DNA of 10,000 bases from Desulfomonile sp. (GCA_020216785.1 JAIWNO010000262.1:1-10000), one strand, 5' to 3'. Shown: positions 1 through 7,207, numbered from the stretch's first letter. Translations and numbers: made by a program. The notes: a model not told the origin generated them from the letters alone.

Positions 1-1188
1 GGGTCTGTCTCCACAACCGTCATTCTGGGAGCGCTGGCGCTTCGCAAAGGACTTACCGCTCCGACGGGCATGATTACAGCGACCGAGGCATTTTCGGATC
101 TCGGCTTCGTGCCCGTCGAAAAGATGGAGTTCGGAGGCTGCGACGTCCGTGTGGGGGGCCTGCGCGAGACCGCTCAGCAAATCACCCGCGAAAGCGGCGC
201 GATCGACCCGGCGCTTCTGAACGCTGTGAAGCCTGACCTCGCCCTCATGGAGTCGGATATCGTTCCGGGCACTGCCACGAACTGCGGAGTAGCCATCGAG
301 AGCCTCGCAGTGGCGCCGTCTTCACGAGCACTCTCGATTCGGGAGGAGATCGCTCGGATAGCCGCTAGCCTGGAAGACTTCAAACGAAAAAAGGGCCTTG
401 ACGAATTAGTAGTGGTGAATCTGGCTTCGACGGAGCCAATGCTGGAAGTGAGGGAATGCCACCGAGATCTCTCCGTTTTCGAGTCCTGTCTCGACCGCAA
501 TGACAGCTCGGTAGTGCGCGCCAGCACCATCTATTCGTATGCAGCCATACGATCAGGTTGTCCGTACATTAACTTTACGCCGTCGACCGGGGCCTTGTTT
601 CCTTCCTTGGTGGCCCTGGCGGAACGAGAGGGTGTGCCGGTGATGGGCAATGACGGCAAAACGGGTGAGACTCTCGTGAAGTCTGCACTTGCCCCCATGT
701 TCATGTGCAGGAACCTGGAAGTCATGAGCTGGGAAGGGTTCAACATTCTAGGAAACCTCGACGGTCGCATGCTGGATCATCCGGAGAACAAGGAATCAAA
801 AATCCACACCAAAGATGCCGTGCTGTCGAAGATCCTCGGATACAGCCCTCATTCTCAGGTCCATATCAATTACGTGCCGTCTCTCTCGGATCAGAAAACC
901 GCGTGGGATTTTATCCACTTCAAAGGCTTCCTCGGGGCCAAGATGTCCGTGCAGTTTGTGTGGCAAGGATACGATTCCCTACTCGCCGCCCCTCTGGTTC
1001 TCGACTTGGTCAGGTGGGCCGAATTGGCCAAGAGGCGGGGCGAGGCCGGCCTTTTGCCGCACTTGGCATGCTATTTCAAGGACCCTATAGGCGTTGCCGA
1101 GCATCGACTCTACGAGCAGTTCAGGATGTTGACCGAGTACGCGGACCGAGTGAGGTATGGAAAGGGAACACCAGCGGGGCGGCCGTGA
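1..1188 (+). CDS. myo-inositol-1-phosphate synthase (inositol-3-phosphate synthase), 5' end truncated by the window edge
   Basis: The enzyme makes 1D-myo-inositol 3-phosphate from glucose 6-phosphate using bound NAD, in the cytoplasm. The frame is open from base 1, so the start lies outside; 395 residues are visible. The first visible residues, GSVSTT, look like the end of the Rossmann dinucleotide-binding loop, so probably only some 10-20 residues are missing. Family landmarks (numbered within the fragment) are GNDGKTGET at about 216-224, LGNLDGRML at about 250-258, the lysine pair in ESKIHTK (about 267 and 271), YVPSLSDQK with a lysine near 299, and DSLLAAPLVLDL at about 325-336. These correspond to the NAD and substrate-binding core and the catalytic lysines known from the eukaryotic enzyme (alignment from memory). 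The stop TGA overlaps the GTG start of the next gene, so the two are probably translationally coupled. The family call is firm; the pathway it feeds here is not known. Confidence 0.92.
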   Translation, partial: GSVSTTVILGALALRKGLTAPTGMITATEAFSDLGFVPVEKMEFGGCDVRVGGLRETAQQITRESGAIDPALLNAVKPDLALMESDIVPGTATNCGVAIESLAVAPSSRALSIREEIARIAASLEDFKRKKGLDELVVVNLASTEPMLEVRECHRDLSVFESCLDRNDSSVVRASTIYSYAAIRSGCPYINFTPSTGALFPSLVALAEREGVPVMGNDGKTGETLVKSALAPMFMCRNLEVMSWEGFNILGNLDGRMLDHPENKESKIHTKDAVLSKILGYSPHSQVHINYVPSLSDQKTAWDFIHFKGFLGAKMSVQFVWQGYDSLLAAPLVLDLVRWAELAKRRGEAGLLPHLACYFKDPIGVAEHRLYEQFRMLTEYADRVRYGKGTPAGRP

Positions 1189-2051
1189 AGCTCTCGTTCA
1201 GCACCAACGCGTTTGTAAATCTCTCGGTTTTTGATGCGGTCGAAACGATTGCGGGCATTGGCTACGAAGGGGTTGAGCTATTGGCGGATATCCCGCACCT
1301 GTACGCGGACTCGGTCACCGTTTCCGATTTGGATAATCTGAAGAGAATTCTGGACCGAACCGGCGTGAGCGTTGCAAACATCAACGCGAACACCGCTATA
1401 GGATTTTATGGGAGACAGTTCTGGGAACCTCTGTTCGAGCCATCTCTCGCCAACCCTGCCCCAGCCCTGCGACAATGGCGCATCGGTTACTCGAAGAAGT
1501 GCATTGATCTGGCAGAGGCTTTGGGCGCTCCTTGCGTCAGTCTGACGTCAGGCCGGCCGGTACCGGGATCTTCCCCGGATGAATCCTTGCGCTTCCTGCA
1601 AGAATCGCTTCAAACGCTTCTTGGCTACGCCGAGGACAAGTCCATCCGGATTGGGATCGAGTACGAACCGGGTCTTCTCGTGGAGCGATACGAAGAGCTT
1701 GCGGCGCTGATCGAAACGCTGGGGTCACCGTATTTGGGCGCCAACCTGGACCTCGGCCACAGCCACGTGTTGGGGGAAGACGTCGAGAGCGTGATCGCGG
1801 GGCTGTCGTTACGGATCTTTCATGTCCACATCGAGGATATCCGAGGCAGAAAGCATTATCATCTGGTTCCGGGCACGGGAGAGATGGACTTCGTCGCGCT
1901 TTTCGATGCGCTCGCCCGGCATGGTTATGACGGGTTCGCCACCGTGGAATTGTACACGTATCCTCATCGAGCGGAGGCAGCAGCGAGGGAAGCCTTGCAC
2001 TATCTCGAGAGCCTGCCTCCTTTTCAATCACGTGGGGCGGCATGGGGTTAA
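1185..2051 (+). CDS. TIM-barrel sugar phosphate isomerase/epimerase-like protein (AP endonuclease 2 / xylose isomerase-like fold), first tandem copy
   Basis: This 288-residue protein belongs to the xylose isomerase-like TIM-barrel superfamily, which includes inosose dehydratase IolE, inosose isomerase IolI and sugar 3-epimerases. GTG at 1185 is chosen because it overlaps the upstream TGA as GTGA and gives the usual N-terminus, MKLSFSTNAF; the purine-rich AAAGGGA lies shortly upstream. The expected metal ligands are all visible: Glu159 in IEYEPG, Asp189 and His192 in NLDLGH, His215 in HVHIED and Glu255 in VELYTY. It is therefore probably an active divalent-metal enzyme acting on a sugar, keto-cyclitol or their phosphates. 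Position directly after an inositol-phosphate synthase favours a cyclitol substrate, but that is inference. EboE-type proteins share this fold and are another possibility. The same frame stays open upstream to 705 inside the synthase gene, but that stretch is an out-of-frame reading and was excluded. Confidence 0.88.
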   Translation: MKLSFSTNAFVNLSVFDAVETIAGIGYEGVELLADIPHLYADSVTVSDLDNLKRILDRTGVSVANINANTAIGFYGRQFWEPLFEPSLANPAPALRQWRIGYSKKCIDLAEALGAPCVSLTSGRPVPGSSPDESLRFLQESLQTLLGYAEDKSIRIGIEYEPGLLVERYEELAALIETLGSPYLGANLDLGHSHVLGEDVESVIAGLSLRIFHVHIEDIRGRKHYHLVPGTGEMDFVALFDALARHGYDGFATVELYTYPHRAEAAAREALHYLESLPPFQSRGAAWG

Positions 2052-2090
2052 TAACCGGATTTGGCTTTGCGCCCTGCTCTCAGTCTCAAG

Positions 2091-2095
2091 AAGGA
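2091..2095 (+). promoter_or_regulatory. ribosome binding site of second TIM-barrel gene
   Basis: AAGGA lies 11 nt before the ATG at 2107. It supports 2107 as the start rather than the longer reading of the same frame from 1822, which would overlap the previous gene by 230 bp. Confidence 0.5.
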
Positions 2096-2106
2096 ACTCA
2101 AATAAG

Positions 2107-2949
2107 ATGAAGTTCGCGTTCAGTTCCAATGCCTTCCTGCGGTGCAGCCTGTTGGAAGCCATCGAGACCATTTCGTCCATAGGCTACGAAGGGATTGAAA
2201 TCATGGCGGACGTCCCTCATGCATATCCCCTTCATCTGACCGATGCCGATATCAGCGAAATTCGATCCGCACTGAAAGAAGCGCACCTTCAAATATCCAA
2301 TATTAACGCATTCATGCACCACGCGGACGGCGATACGTACCATCCATCCTGGATCGAAAAAGATCCCGCCCTGAGAGCCAAACGGGTCGATTACACACTT
2401 CGCTGCATCGACCTCGCAGACAAACTGGGCGCTCGGAACATCTCCACCGAACCGGGTGGGCCGCTGGAGGACATGAGACCTGACGAAGCGCTCGGTTTGT
2501 ATCGCGAGGGATTGGCCGCGGTGGAGGGGCTGGCAAGAGAAAAAGGAATCCGCATCCTCATCGAGCCTGAGCCCGGCCTACTCATTGAGAACAGCGACCA
2601 GTTCCTGCAGCTGTACCGCGAACTCGATCCTGCCGTCTTTGGCATGAATTTCGACGTCGGTCACTTCTTTTGCGTGGGAGAGGATCTCTCAGAGCTGGTG
2701 CGGAGCATGAAGGGGGTAGCACATCACTTCCACCTGGAGGACATTGCCGCAACGCGACGGCACCACCATCTCATGCTCGGCGCAGGAGTCATCGACCTGC
2801 CGAACGTGCTGAACACCATCCAGGCGAGCGGCTACTTGGGCTTCGTAACCGTCGAACTCTATACGTACGAGCACGCAGCCGTGGATGCAGCCCGTCAAGC
2901 CTTCCAGTACCTGCAGAATTGGAGCGAACAAGCGATGACACAGCGTTGA
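2107..2949 (+). CDS. TIM-barrel sugar phosphate isomerase/epimerase-like protein, second tandem copy
   Basis: This 280-residue protein is a clear paralogue of the preceding gene. The two align nearly end to end: MKxxFSxNAF, IGYEGxE, NINA, IDLA..LGA, PEPGLL or YEPGLL, GED, HxED and VELYTY recur in the same order. The metal ligands are kept: Glu153 in IEPEPG, Asp183 and His186 in NFDVGH, His209 in FHLED and Glu250 in VELYTY. An extra cluster of histidines occurs near 219-221 (RRHHH), where the first copy has HYH. The gene follows its neighbour by 55 bp on the same strand and presumably shares its transcript. Both copies keep a complete metal site yet differ in the loops, so they may perform successive or parallel steps on related substrates. 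The exact reaction cannot be read from sequence. Confidence 0.88.
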   Translation: MKFAFSSNAFLRCSLLEAIETISSIGYEGIEIMADVPHAYPLHLTDADISEIRSALKEAHLQISNINAFMHHADGDTYHPSWIEKDPALRAKRVDYTLRCIDLADKLGARNISTEPGGPLEDMRPDEALGLYREGLAAVEGLAREKGIRILIEPEPGLLIENSDQFLQLYRELDPAVFGMNFDVGHFFCVGEDLSELVRSMKGVAHHFHLEDIAATRRHHHLMLGAGVIDLPNVLNTIQASGYLGFVTVELYTYEHAAVDAARQAFQYLQNWSEQAMTQR

Positions 2950-3399
2950 CACCAACATCCAACAGTGGTAAAATTAATTAAATAAGCAATGTATGGGATG
3001 GCGGCGGATCCCAACGACTGCGAGGAAAGCTTCCTTTCACAAGCACTTTGTCGGTCGAGAGTTCTTTTTGCCATAACGCCTGCGGGCCGCGTTCATTTGT
3101 TGAAGCGAAGAACCGCCTGTAACGGCCCATTGTTCTGAGACGGGGCGGCAGGTTTCTTTGATTCGAAGCAGTGGCGTGTGAAGCGGAGGCGGAGATGGAC
3201 TGGTGATCATGGGCGATCATTCATCCGAACATTGGGGTGGCCTAAAGACTTCGTTGGTAAAGGCGTTCATACGCAGTGCGCTGCCAGGGTGGACGCATCT
3301 TGGGGAGAGGCTTCTCAGCAGGAGAATGACCTTTAAACTCAGGCTAGCAGGGGTTCTGTAATTAATGCGAGTTTGTTCTGGATCGTGGTGGATTTCCCG
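2950..3399 (+). other. intergenic region between the inositol-type operon and the zinc-ribbon methyltransferase
   Basis: These 450 bases hold no convincing gene. After the TGA at 2947-2949 there is an AT-rich stretch (about 2966-2990), then a 6-bp inverted repeat, TGGGAT at 2994-2999 and ATCCCA at 3008-3013, around an 8-nt loop; no T-run follows, so it is not a typical terminator. A weak candidate promoter for the next gene is TTTAAA at 3332-3337 and TGTAAT at 3357-3362, with 19-nt spacing. A 52-codon ORF at 3203-3361 is listed separately. Open frames on the other strand show no recognisable family. Confidence 0.5.
3203..3361 (+). CDS. doubtful small ORF, 52 residues, unknown
   Basis: GTG at 3203 is preceded by GGAG at 3191-3194 with 8-nt spacing, and the frame runs to TAA at 3359-3361. 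The product would be basic and lacks Cys; its second half is rich in Leu and Arg (for example GERLLSRRMTFKLRLAGVL). I do not recognise it. It could be a chance ORF, a small leader peptide, or a decayed N-terminal fragment of a larger gene. Its stop overlaps the candidate -10 of the following methyltransferase. Confidence 0.15.
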   Translation: MIMGDHSSEHWGGLKTSLVKAFIRSALPGWTHLGERLLSRRMTFKLRLAGVL

Positions 3400-4356
3400 A
3401 TGGAAACGGTAACTTGCAACCTGTGCGGAAGTGATCGGCACACGGTTGTGTACTCCATGCCGGATCGCTTATTCAATCCAGAGGAGTTCTTTACCGTCGT
3501 CGAATGCAAGGAATGTGGCCTCGGCTTTGTCAATCCCCGCCCCACGCCGAAAGAAATTGGGAAGTATTACCCAGCGGCCTATTACAACTATTTTCGAGAA
3601 AATGTCGAATTCCACCGGAAGAGGTATCGGAGAGAGGCCGCATATCTCGAAGCCGTACCCGCGACGCAACGGTATCTGCTCGATGTAGGCTGCGCGAACG
3701 GTGATTTTCCACGGTTCATGAAAAGCCTCGGGTGGACGGTGGAAGGGCTGGAGGTATCTCCGGCTGCAGCCCCCATTAGCGACTTTCCCGTGTATCGTGT
3801 GCCTTTTCCCGAAGCCAACCTAGGTGGCAGCCGCTACGGAGCGGTCACCATGTGGGCCGTCCTCGAACACGTCCATGATCCAATGAGCTACATTGCCAAG
3901 GCACGGTCCGTGCTGCAACCGGGAGGGTATTTCGTCTTTCTCGTGACCAACTTTGACAGCCTGTATTCACGGAAGCTCTATCAAGAAGACATTCCGCGAC
4001 ATCTTTATTTTTTCACCGAACCTACCGTGCGCCAGTACCTTAATCTCAATGGTTTCAATCTTGTCTCTTGTCGGTTCGACGACGATGTGTACGGTGCGGC
4101 ACCCCTCAATTGGCTATTCTACTTCGTGGTCACGTATGTGAAAAGAAGACCATTCGAGTGGGCTGACCGCAAGCCCACTTGCTCGGAGTATCTTGCCGCA
4201 CGCGGTCTCGAACCGGCGCTCATCTCAAAATTGCGCTACGTCTTGGACCATCCGTTTGCCGGCCTCGACGCTATGTTGAGCCCGGCTGTGGCGCTGGTGG
4301 AGAAGCTCCTGAAACGGTATGGGATTGTTACCTACGTCGCTCGGAAGCAAGACTGA
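3400..4356 (+). CDS. class I SAM-dependent methyltransferase with N-terminal Cys4 zinc-binding motif
   Basis: The 318-residue product transfers a methyl group from S-adenosylmethionine to an unidentified small-molecule or glycan substrate. The N-terminus carries C6xxC9 and C36xxC39, a zinc-ribbon-like motif followed by the GLGFVNPRPTP segment typical of Methyltransf_23-type enzymes. The SAM fold follows: motif I LLDVGCANGDF at 93-103, acidic Glu118 at the end of strand 2, MWAVLEHVHDP at 151-161, and LQPGGYF at 172-178. The C-terminal hundred residues are less conserved and include a hydrophobic stretch near 237-246. ATG at 3400 is preferred because the Cys motif begins immediately after it; an in-frame TTG at 3373 would add nine residues of no evident value. 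The gene stands alone, 450 bp after the previous operon and convergent with the next unit. Zinc-ribbon methyltransferases of this type are common in polysaccharide and nucleotide-sugar clusters, which fits the flippase nearby. Confidence 0.85.
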   Translation: METVTCNLCGSDRHTVVYSMPDRLFNPEEFFTVVECKECGLGFVNPRPTPKEIGKYYPAAYYNYFRENVEFHRKRYRREAAYLEAVPATQRYLLDVGCANGDFPRFMKSLGWTVEGLEVSPAAAPISDFPVYRVPFPEANLGGSRYGAVTMWAVLEHVHDPMSYIAKARSVLQPGGYFVFLVTNFDSLYSRKLYQEDIPRHLYFFTEPTVRQYLNLNGFNLVSCRFDDDVYGAAPLNWLFYFVVTYVKRRPFEWADRKPTCSEYLAARGLEPALISKLRYVLDHPFAGLDAMLSPAVALVEKLLKRYGIVTYVARKQD

Positions 4357-4724
4357 TGCACTCGGCGACACCACGTTCGGTTTTGCCCATGTGGTGGAAA
4401 ACACCTAATCTATGCTCCCTATACCGATAGATGGGGCTCAGATGAGCTACTGTGCTCCGAATTTGGCGAGGCATGGTAGTTCGTCAAAGATTGGTCGTTT
4501 CGTGTACCGTGTGCGGCATGGCCGTCGCTCCATCCTCACTCGTATGCCTGTAGTATACGTAGGCACGTCGGGAGACATAATGGATCGAGACCGTTTCTCG
4601 TAATAAGAACAGCTGACGAGAGAATAGAGCCGGACATCGAAGGGAAACCATAAAATCCTCATTCTTAAACGGCGGTGCACAACAATTGCCGGTGCTACGC
4701 TCGCCAACGATACGATATGCCGTG

Positions 4725-4752
4725 TACGGCCCGGACCTAAGCCCGGACCGTA
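4725..4752. repeat. imperfect inverted repeat containing a 9-bp direct repeat
   Basis: The 9-mer GCCCGGACC occurs twice, at 4729-4737 and 4741-4749, separated by TAA, giving a 12-bp period. The same segment can fold as a hairpin (TACGG paired with CCGTA, one mismatch, then four more GC pairs). It lies between convergent genes, and its role is unknown. Confidence 0.5.
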
Positions 4753-4758
4753 TCCAAG

Positions 4759-4773
4759 GCCGTCGCTGACGGC
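4759..4773. repeat. perfect short hairpin (GCCGTC / GACGGC, 3-nt loop)
   Basis: Six perfect base pairs enclose a GCT loop, just to the right of the 4725-4752 structure and about 65 bp beyond the stop of the - strand methyltransferase. No T-run follows on either strand. It may help end or stabilise a transcript, but that is a guess. Confidence 0.4.
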
Positions 4774-4838
4774 TATGTAAATGCATTTCCGAATCGATCT
4801 ATCAACTTCCATAAACGAGTCGTTGCAGCGAGCGACGC

Positions 4839-5675
4839 TTAAGATTTCTTCGCAAGGCAGACAATGTACGGGGACGTGATTCGGTTGGGCTTCGGAATCC
4901 CGAAGGCGCGCTCCAGCGCCCAAAACCAGCAGGAGGTAAAATAGCCCGTTCCCGCCACCAAGATATAAGCCAGAAAGCCCATGTGACCGGAGCGTTTCCA
5001 GGAGTCGAAATTCACGACCCCCGAATGAGCGGCGAGAAAATAGGTGCAGGACAAGACGCGCAGGCCTGCACGAAGGTGAGCGGACTCAAAATCATCCCGG
5101 TTGAGGATGACATGCTTTCTCCAGACATCTCGGTCAATAACGCTTTGAGCGAATCCGAGGATACCCGCCAAGTTCGGCACAATGGTTATCATGTGGCCTC
5201 CCGGTTTCAAGAACCGAGAAGCCGCTCGAATCGCATCCGCAGTATCTTCAAAGTGTTCCACAACACCGAATGATATCACGTAGTCGAAATGTTCCACCAG
5301 ATCCGAAGGCGGAGAAAACAGATCGCACAGCAGCACGGTTCCCTCGACGGCCTGTCGTTCGAGCATTCGTCTGGCCAACTCACATCCCAACTCCGAGTAG
5401 TCGATGCCGGTTACCTTGAACCCATATTCCGCGGCAAAGTATGGAAGCCAGAATGAACCGGCGCAACCGATTTCCAATAACTCCTCGGAATGCGGATTTC
5501 CCCTGCGGAACACATTCTGGAAATAGGTATGGAAAGCATGGTTCACGTGGTTTCCCAGACTCGAGGATCGGACGTCACCAGGAATCCTGCGATCAACTTG
5601 GAGAATCCACTGATTATCCCAATAACTCCGCCCCGCCTTGTCTTGAGGATTCCGCCCTGAGTCAATTGCCCGCAT
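4839..5675 (-). CDS. class I SAM-dependent methyltransferase
   Basis: The 278-residue product has a full class I SAM-binding fold. After an N-terminal region with SYWDNQW (17-23) come motif I ELLEIGCAG (65-73), the acidic end of strand 2 in GIDYSE (Asp92), CDLF (117-120), DYVISFGVVEHFE (131-143) and LKPGG (156-160). The C-terminus contains a hydrophobic, aromatic stretch near 232-253 that could sit against a membrane or close over a lipid-like substrate. Start ATG at 5675 is supported by AGGGAG five bases upstream. It follows the flippase gene by 9 bp on the same strand, so the two are cotranscribed and the substrate is plausibly the same surface glycan or lipid-linked intermediate. It differs from the + strand methyltransferase facing it, which has a Cys4 ribbon that this one lacks. 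The exact substrate is unknown. Confidence 0.85.
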   Translation of the reverse strand: MRAIDSGRNPQDKAGRSYWDNQWILQVDRRIPGDVRSSSLGNHVNHAFHTYFQNVFRRGNPHSEELLEIGCAGSFWLPYFAAEYGFKVTGIDYSELGCELARRMLERQAVEGTVLLCDLFSPPSDLVEHFDYVISFGVVEHFEDTADAIRAASRFLKPGGHMITIVPNLAGILGFAQSVIDRDVWRKHVILNRDDFESAHLRAGLRVLSCTYFLAAHSGVVNFDSWKRSGHMGFLAYILVAGTGYFTSCWFWALERAFGIPKPNRITSPYIVCLAKKS

Positions 5676-5679
5676 GGTT

Positions 5680-5685
5680 CTCCCT
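5680..5685 (-). promoter_or_regulatory. ribosome binding site of the - strand methyltransferase, overlapping the flippase stop
   Basis: Read on the - strand this is AGGGAG, 4-5 nt before ATG at 5675. Its first base is the last base of the flippase TAA stop (5687-5685), a layout typical of coupled translation in an operon. Confidence 0.7.
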
Positions 5686-7106
5686 TAATCTTGACGAGGG
5701 GCTTGGGCAGGCGAAGTACTCGACGCCTCTTCATTCTTCTGACGGTCCCTCGAAACCGCCGCGAGAATCATAGCCTGGGAGGCCATGTACACCGCGGATG
5801 TGGCCAGCGCAATGCCGCTCACTCCCATGAATGACATGAGAAGGTAATTCAGTCCAATTTTCAGAGTAATGTTGACAATGGCTATACCGGTGACGGCGAG
5901 ATTCCGAAATCGAGCACTCAGTAAACGTACCCCGAGAATGCCCAATGTGAAGAAAGGTAATTGTATCAGGAACATCGCCTGCACGTGCGCGACCAAATCC
6001 GTGTCTGCGGCCGTGAATGCCCCTCGCTGGAAGATAAGCTTTACCAACGGTTGCGATGTCGCTATCAGCAGGATCGTTATCGGTACTATCGTCACGAGGA
6101 TGAGTTTAGTATAGGTCCTCAGGACGTCACGCAACCCTTCCAAATCCCCGGAGGCGCTCAACCGGGAGAAGTAAGGCATTACTGCTGTGCCGAGAGCCAT
6201 AGCTCCGACAGTCTGTAAGGCGCCCACCACCTTATTCCCGTAGTTAAGCGCTGCGACGCTCCCAGGGCCGAGCATGGCCGCCATAGTCTGATCGATCACA
6301 GGGGCGCTGTTGTGAATCAGGCACCCGGCCAGCAGCACGAGATACTGACGAACGACAAGGTGTGTGCCTGGGTCCATCCCGTTCCACCGCGGCTGCAGCA
6401 ACATCCCGTAACGCTTCAAGGCTGCGGCAAGAACAGTCGTCTGAATTGCGCACCCCACAAGCGATCCTGAGGCAAGGGCAAATATTCCCCAGTGATCGCC
6501 GGCAATGAACAGTGCGGCCACTACAATGAGGGGCTCCGCAATAGGAGCGACCGCAGCAAGCACGAAGCGCTCCCCCGCATTAAGCACCGACGACCAAACC
6601 TGACTCAGACCATTCAGCATTATGAGCGGGAGAACCAGGAAGAAGAGGATTCGTGTAAGCGCAATCTTTTCCGCGGAAAACGCGGACCCGATCAGCGGCA
6701 GAAGCCACCATCCCGTTGTCCCCAGGAGCGCGGTCACCAACATGAGAAGCAGCACGCTCAATGTCATAATGTGGGAAAACAGGCGCTGGGCAGCCTCTCG
6801 ACCTTCGATCTCCCGCACGTGAACGAACGCAGGAATCACCGATGAGCTGAATGCAGAGCCCACAACGTTAATAACGTACGTGGGTATGAGGATCGCAATC
6901 AGGTAGGCTTCCAGGGCGTCGCTCGTCCCGAACCAGGCCGCTATGGTGACTTCCCGCACCACCATACCGACCGAAACCACACCGGCCATGACCGCTACGG
7001 ACAACGCGGCTTGGAAAATCTTCCGATTGACCGAAACAGTCGTCCAGTCACGCCACGATCCCAAGAGACCGGACGCGGCGTATGCTTTCAGGTCGTGCTC
7101 CGTCAT
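5685..7106 (-). CDS. MurJ/MviN-family membrane flippase (MOP superfamily), probably a surface-glycan paralogue
   Basis: The 473-residue integral inner-membrane protein has about 12-14 hydrophobic segments. Family marks, numbered from ATG 7106, are VVREVTIAAWFGTSDALEAYLIA at about 49-71, the SSVLNAGERF motif near 172-181, NYGNKV near 288-293 and FQRGAF at 359-364. MurJ proteins flip lipid II across the inner membrane. Here the arginines equivalent to E. coli MurJ Arg18 and Arg52 seem replaced by Ser and Asn/Val, and Arg270 by Lys (alignment from memory), so another undecaprenyl-linked substrate is as likely. ATG 7106 has GGAGG only one base upstream; GTG at 7115 in the same frame would add MGG. 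The hydrophilic tail after about residue 452 is rich in Ser, Ala and Gln. It is first in an operon with the methyltransferase, which points to export of a glycan precursor that is methylated. Confidence 0.85.
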   Translation of the reverse strand: MTEHDLKAYAASGLLGSWRDWTTVSVNRKIFQAALSVAVMAGVVSVGMVVREVTIAAWFGTSDALEAYLIAILIPTYVINVVGSAFSSSVIPAFVHVREIEGREAAQRLFSHIMTLSVLLLMLVTALLGTTGWWLLPLIGSAFSAEKIALTRILFFLVLPLIMLNGLSQVWSSVLNAGERFVLAAVAPIAEPLIVVAALFIAGDHWGIFALASGSLVGCAIQTTVLAAALKRYGMLLQPRWNGMDPGTHLVVRQYLVLLAGCLIHNSAPVIDQTMAAMLGPGSVAALNYGNKVVGALQTVGAMALGTAVMPYFSRLSASGDLEGLRDVLRTYTKLILVTIVPITILLIATSQPLVKLIFQRGAFTAADTDLVAHVQAMFLIQLPFFTLGILGVRLLSARFRNLAVTGIAIVNITLKIGLNYLLMSFMGVSGIALATSAVYMASQAMILAAVSRDRQKNEEASSTSPAQAPRQD

Positions 7107-7125
7107 GCCTCCCACGGGTTGGCTT

Positions 7126-7138
7126 CAAGCCGGGCTTG
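7126..7138. repeat. 6-bp palindrome just upstream of the flippase start
   Basis: CAAGCC and GGCTTG flank a single G, ending about 20 bp before the flippase ATG. In the transcript it could fold beside the Shine-Dalgarno sequence, or as DNA it could be a repressor site; nothing decides between these. Confidence 0.4.
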
Positions 7139-7207
7139 GAGCATCAATTCCATCCACTAGACATACTATCGGTTAAATAAGCCTGCAAGAATCCCCTGAG
7201 ATTTCTT

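Larger units (their letters stand above)
4357..4838. other. intergenic region between convergent transcription units
   Basis: These 482 bases separate the stop codons of two facing methyltransferase genes and should contain the 3' ends of both transcripts. No ORF here looks like a known family; the longest - strand frame (4447-4923) runs into the methyltransferase and has an unnatural composition rich in Arg and Cys. Structured elements are a perfect 6-bp hairpin (4759-4773) and a GC-rich imperfect hairpin built on a direct repeat (4725-4752). Neither is followed by a T-run on either strand, so intrinsic terminators were not called. Confidence 0.5.

Noticed and set aside
705..1184. Long N-terminal extension of the first barrel gene inside the synthase gene
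   Set aside because: It is an out-of-frame reading of the synthase, rich in Arg, Ser and Gly with no family match; the recognised barrel begins at the GTG at 1185.
1822..2106. N-terminal extension of the second barrel gene
   Set aside because: It overlaps the first barrel gene in another frame, while ATG 2107 has a Shine-Dalgarno sequence and gives the paralogue's natural N-terminus.
2994..3013. Hairpin as terminator of the inositol-type operon
   Set aside because: Only six base pairs, an 8-nt loop and no T-run after it; kept only as a note in the intergenic entry.
2978..3220. 80-codon - strand ORF between the operon and the methyltransferase
   Set aside because: No ribosome binding site or family resemblance; composition looks like non-coding sequence.
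3332..3362. Promoter for the zinc-ribbon methyltransferase (TTTAAA, 19 nt, TGTAAT)
   Set aside because: The -10 is good but the -35 is poor and the spacing long, so it is mentioned but not listed as a feature.
4447..4923. 158-codon - strand ORF across the convergent gap
   Set aside because: It overlaps the end of the methyltransferase in another frame, has an odd Arg/Cys-rich composition and no recognisable domain.
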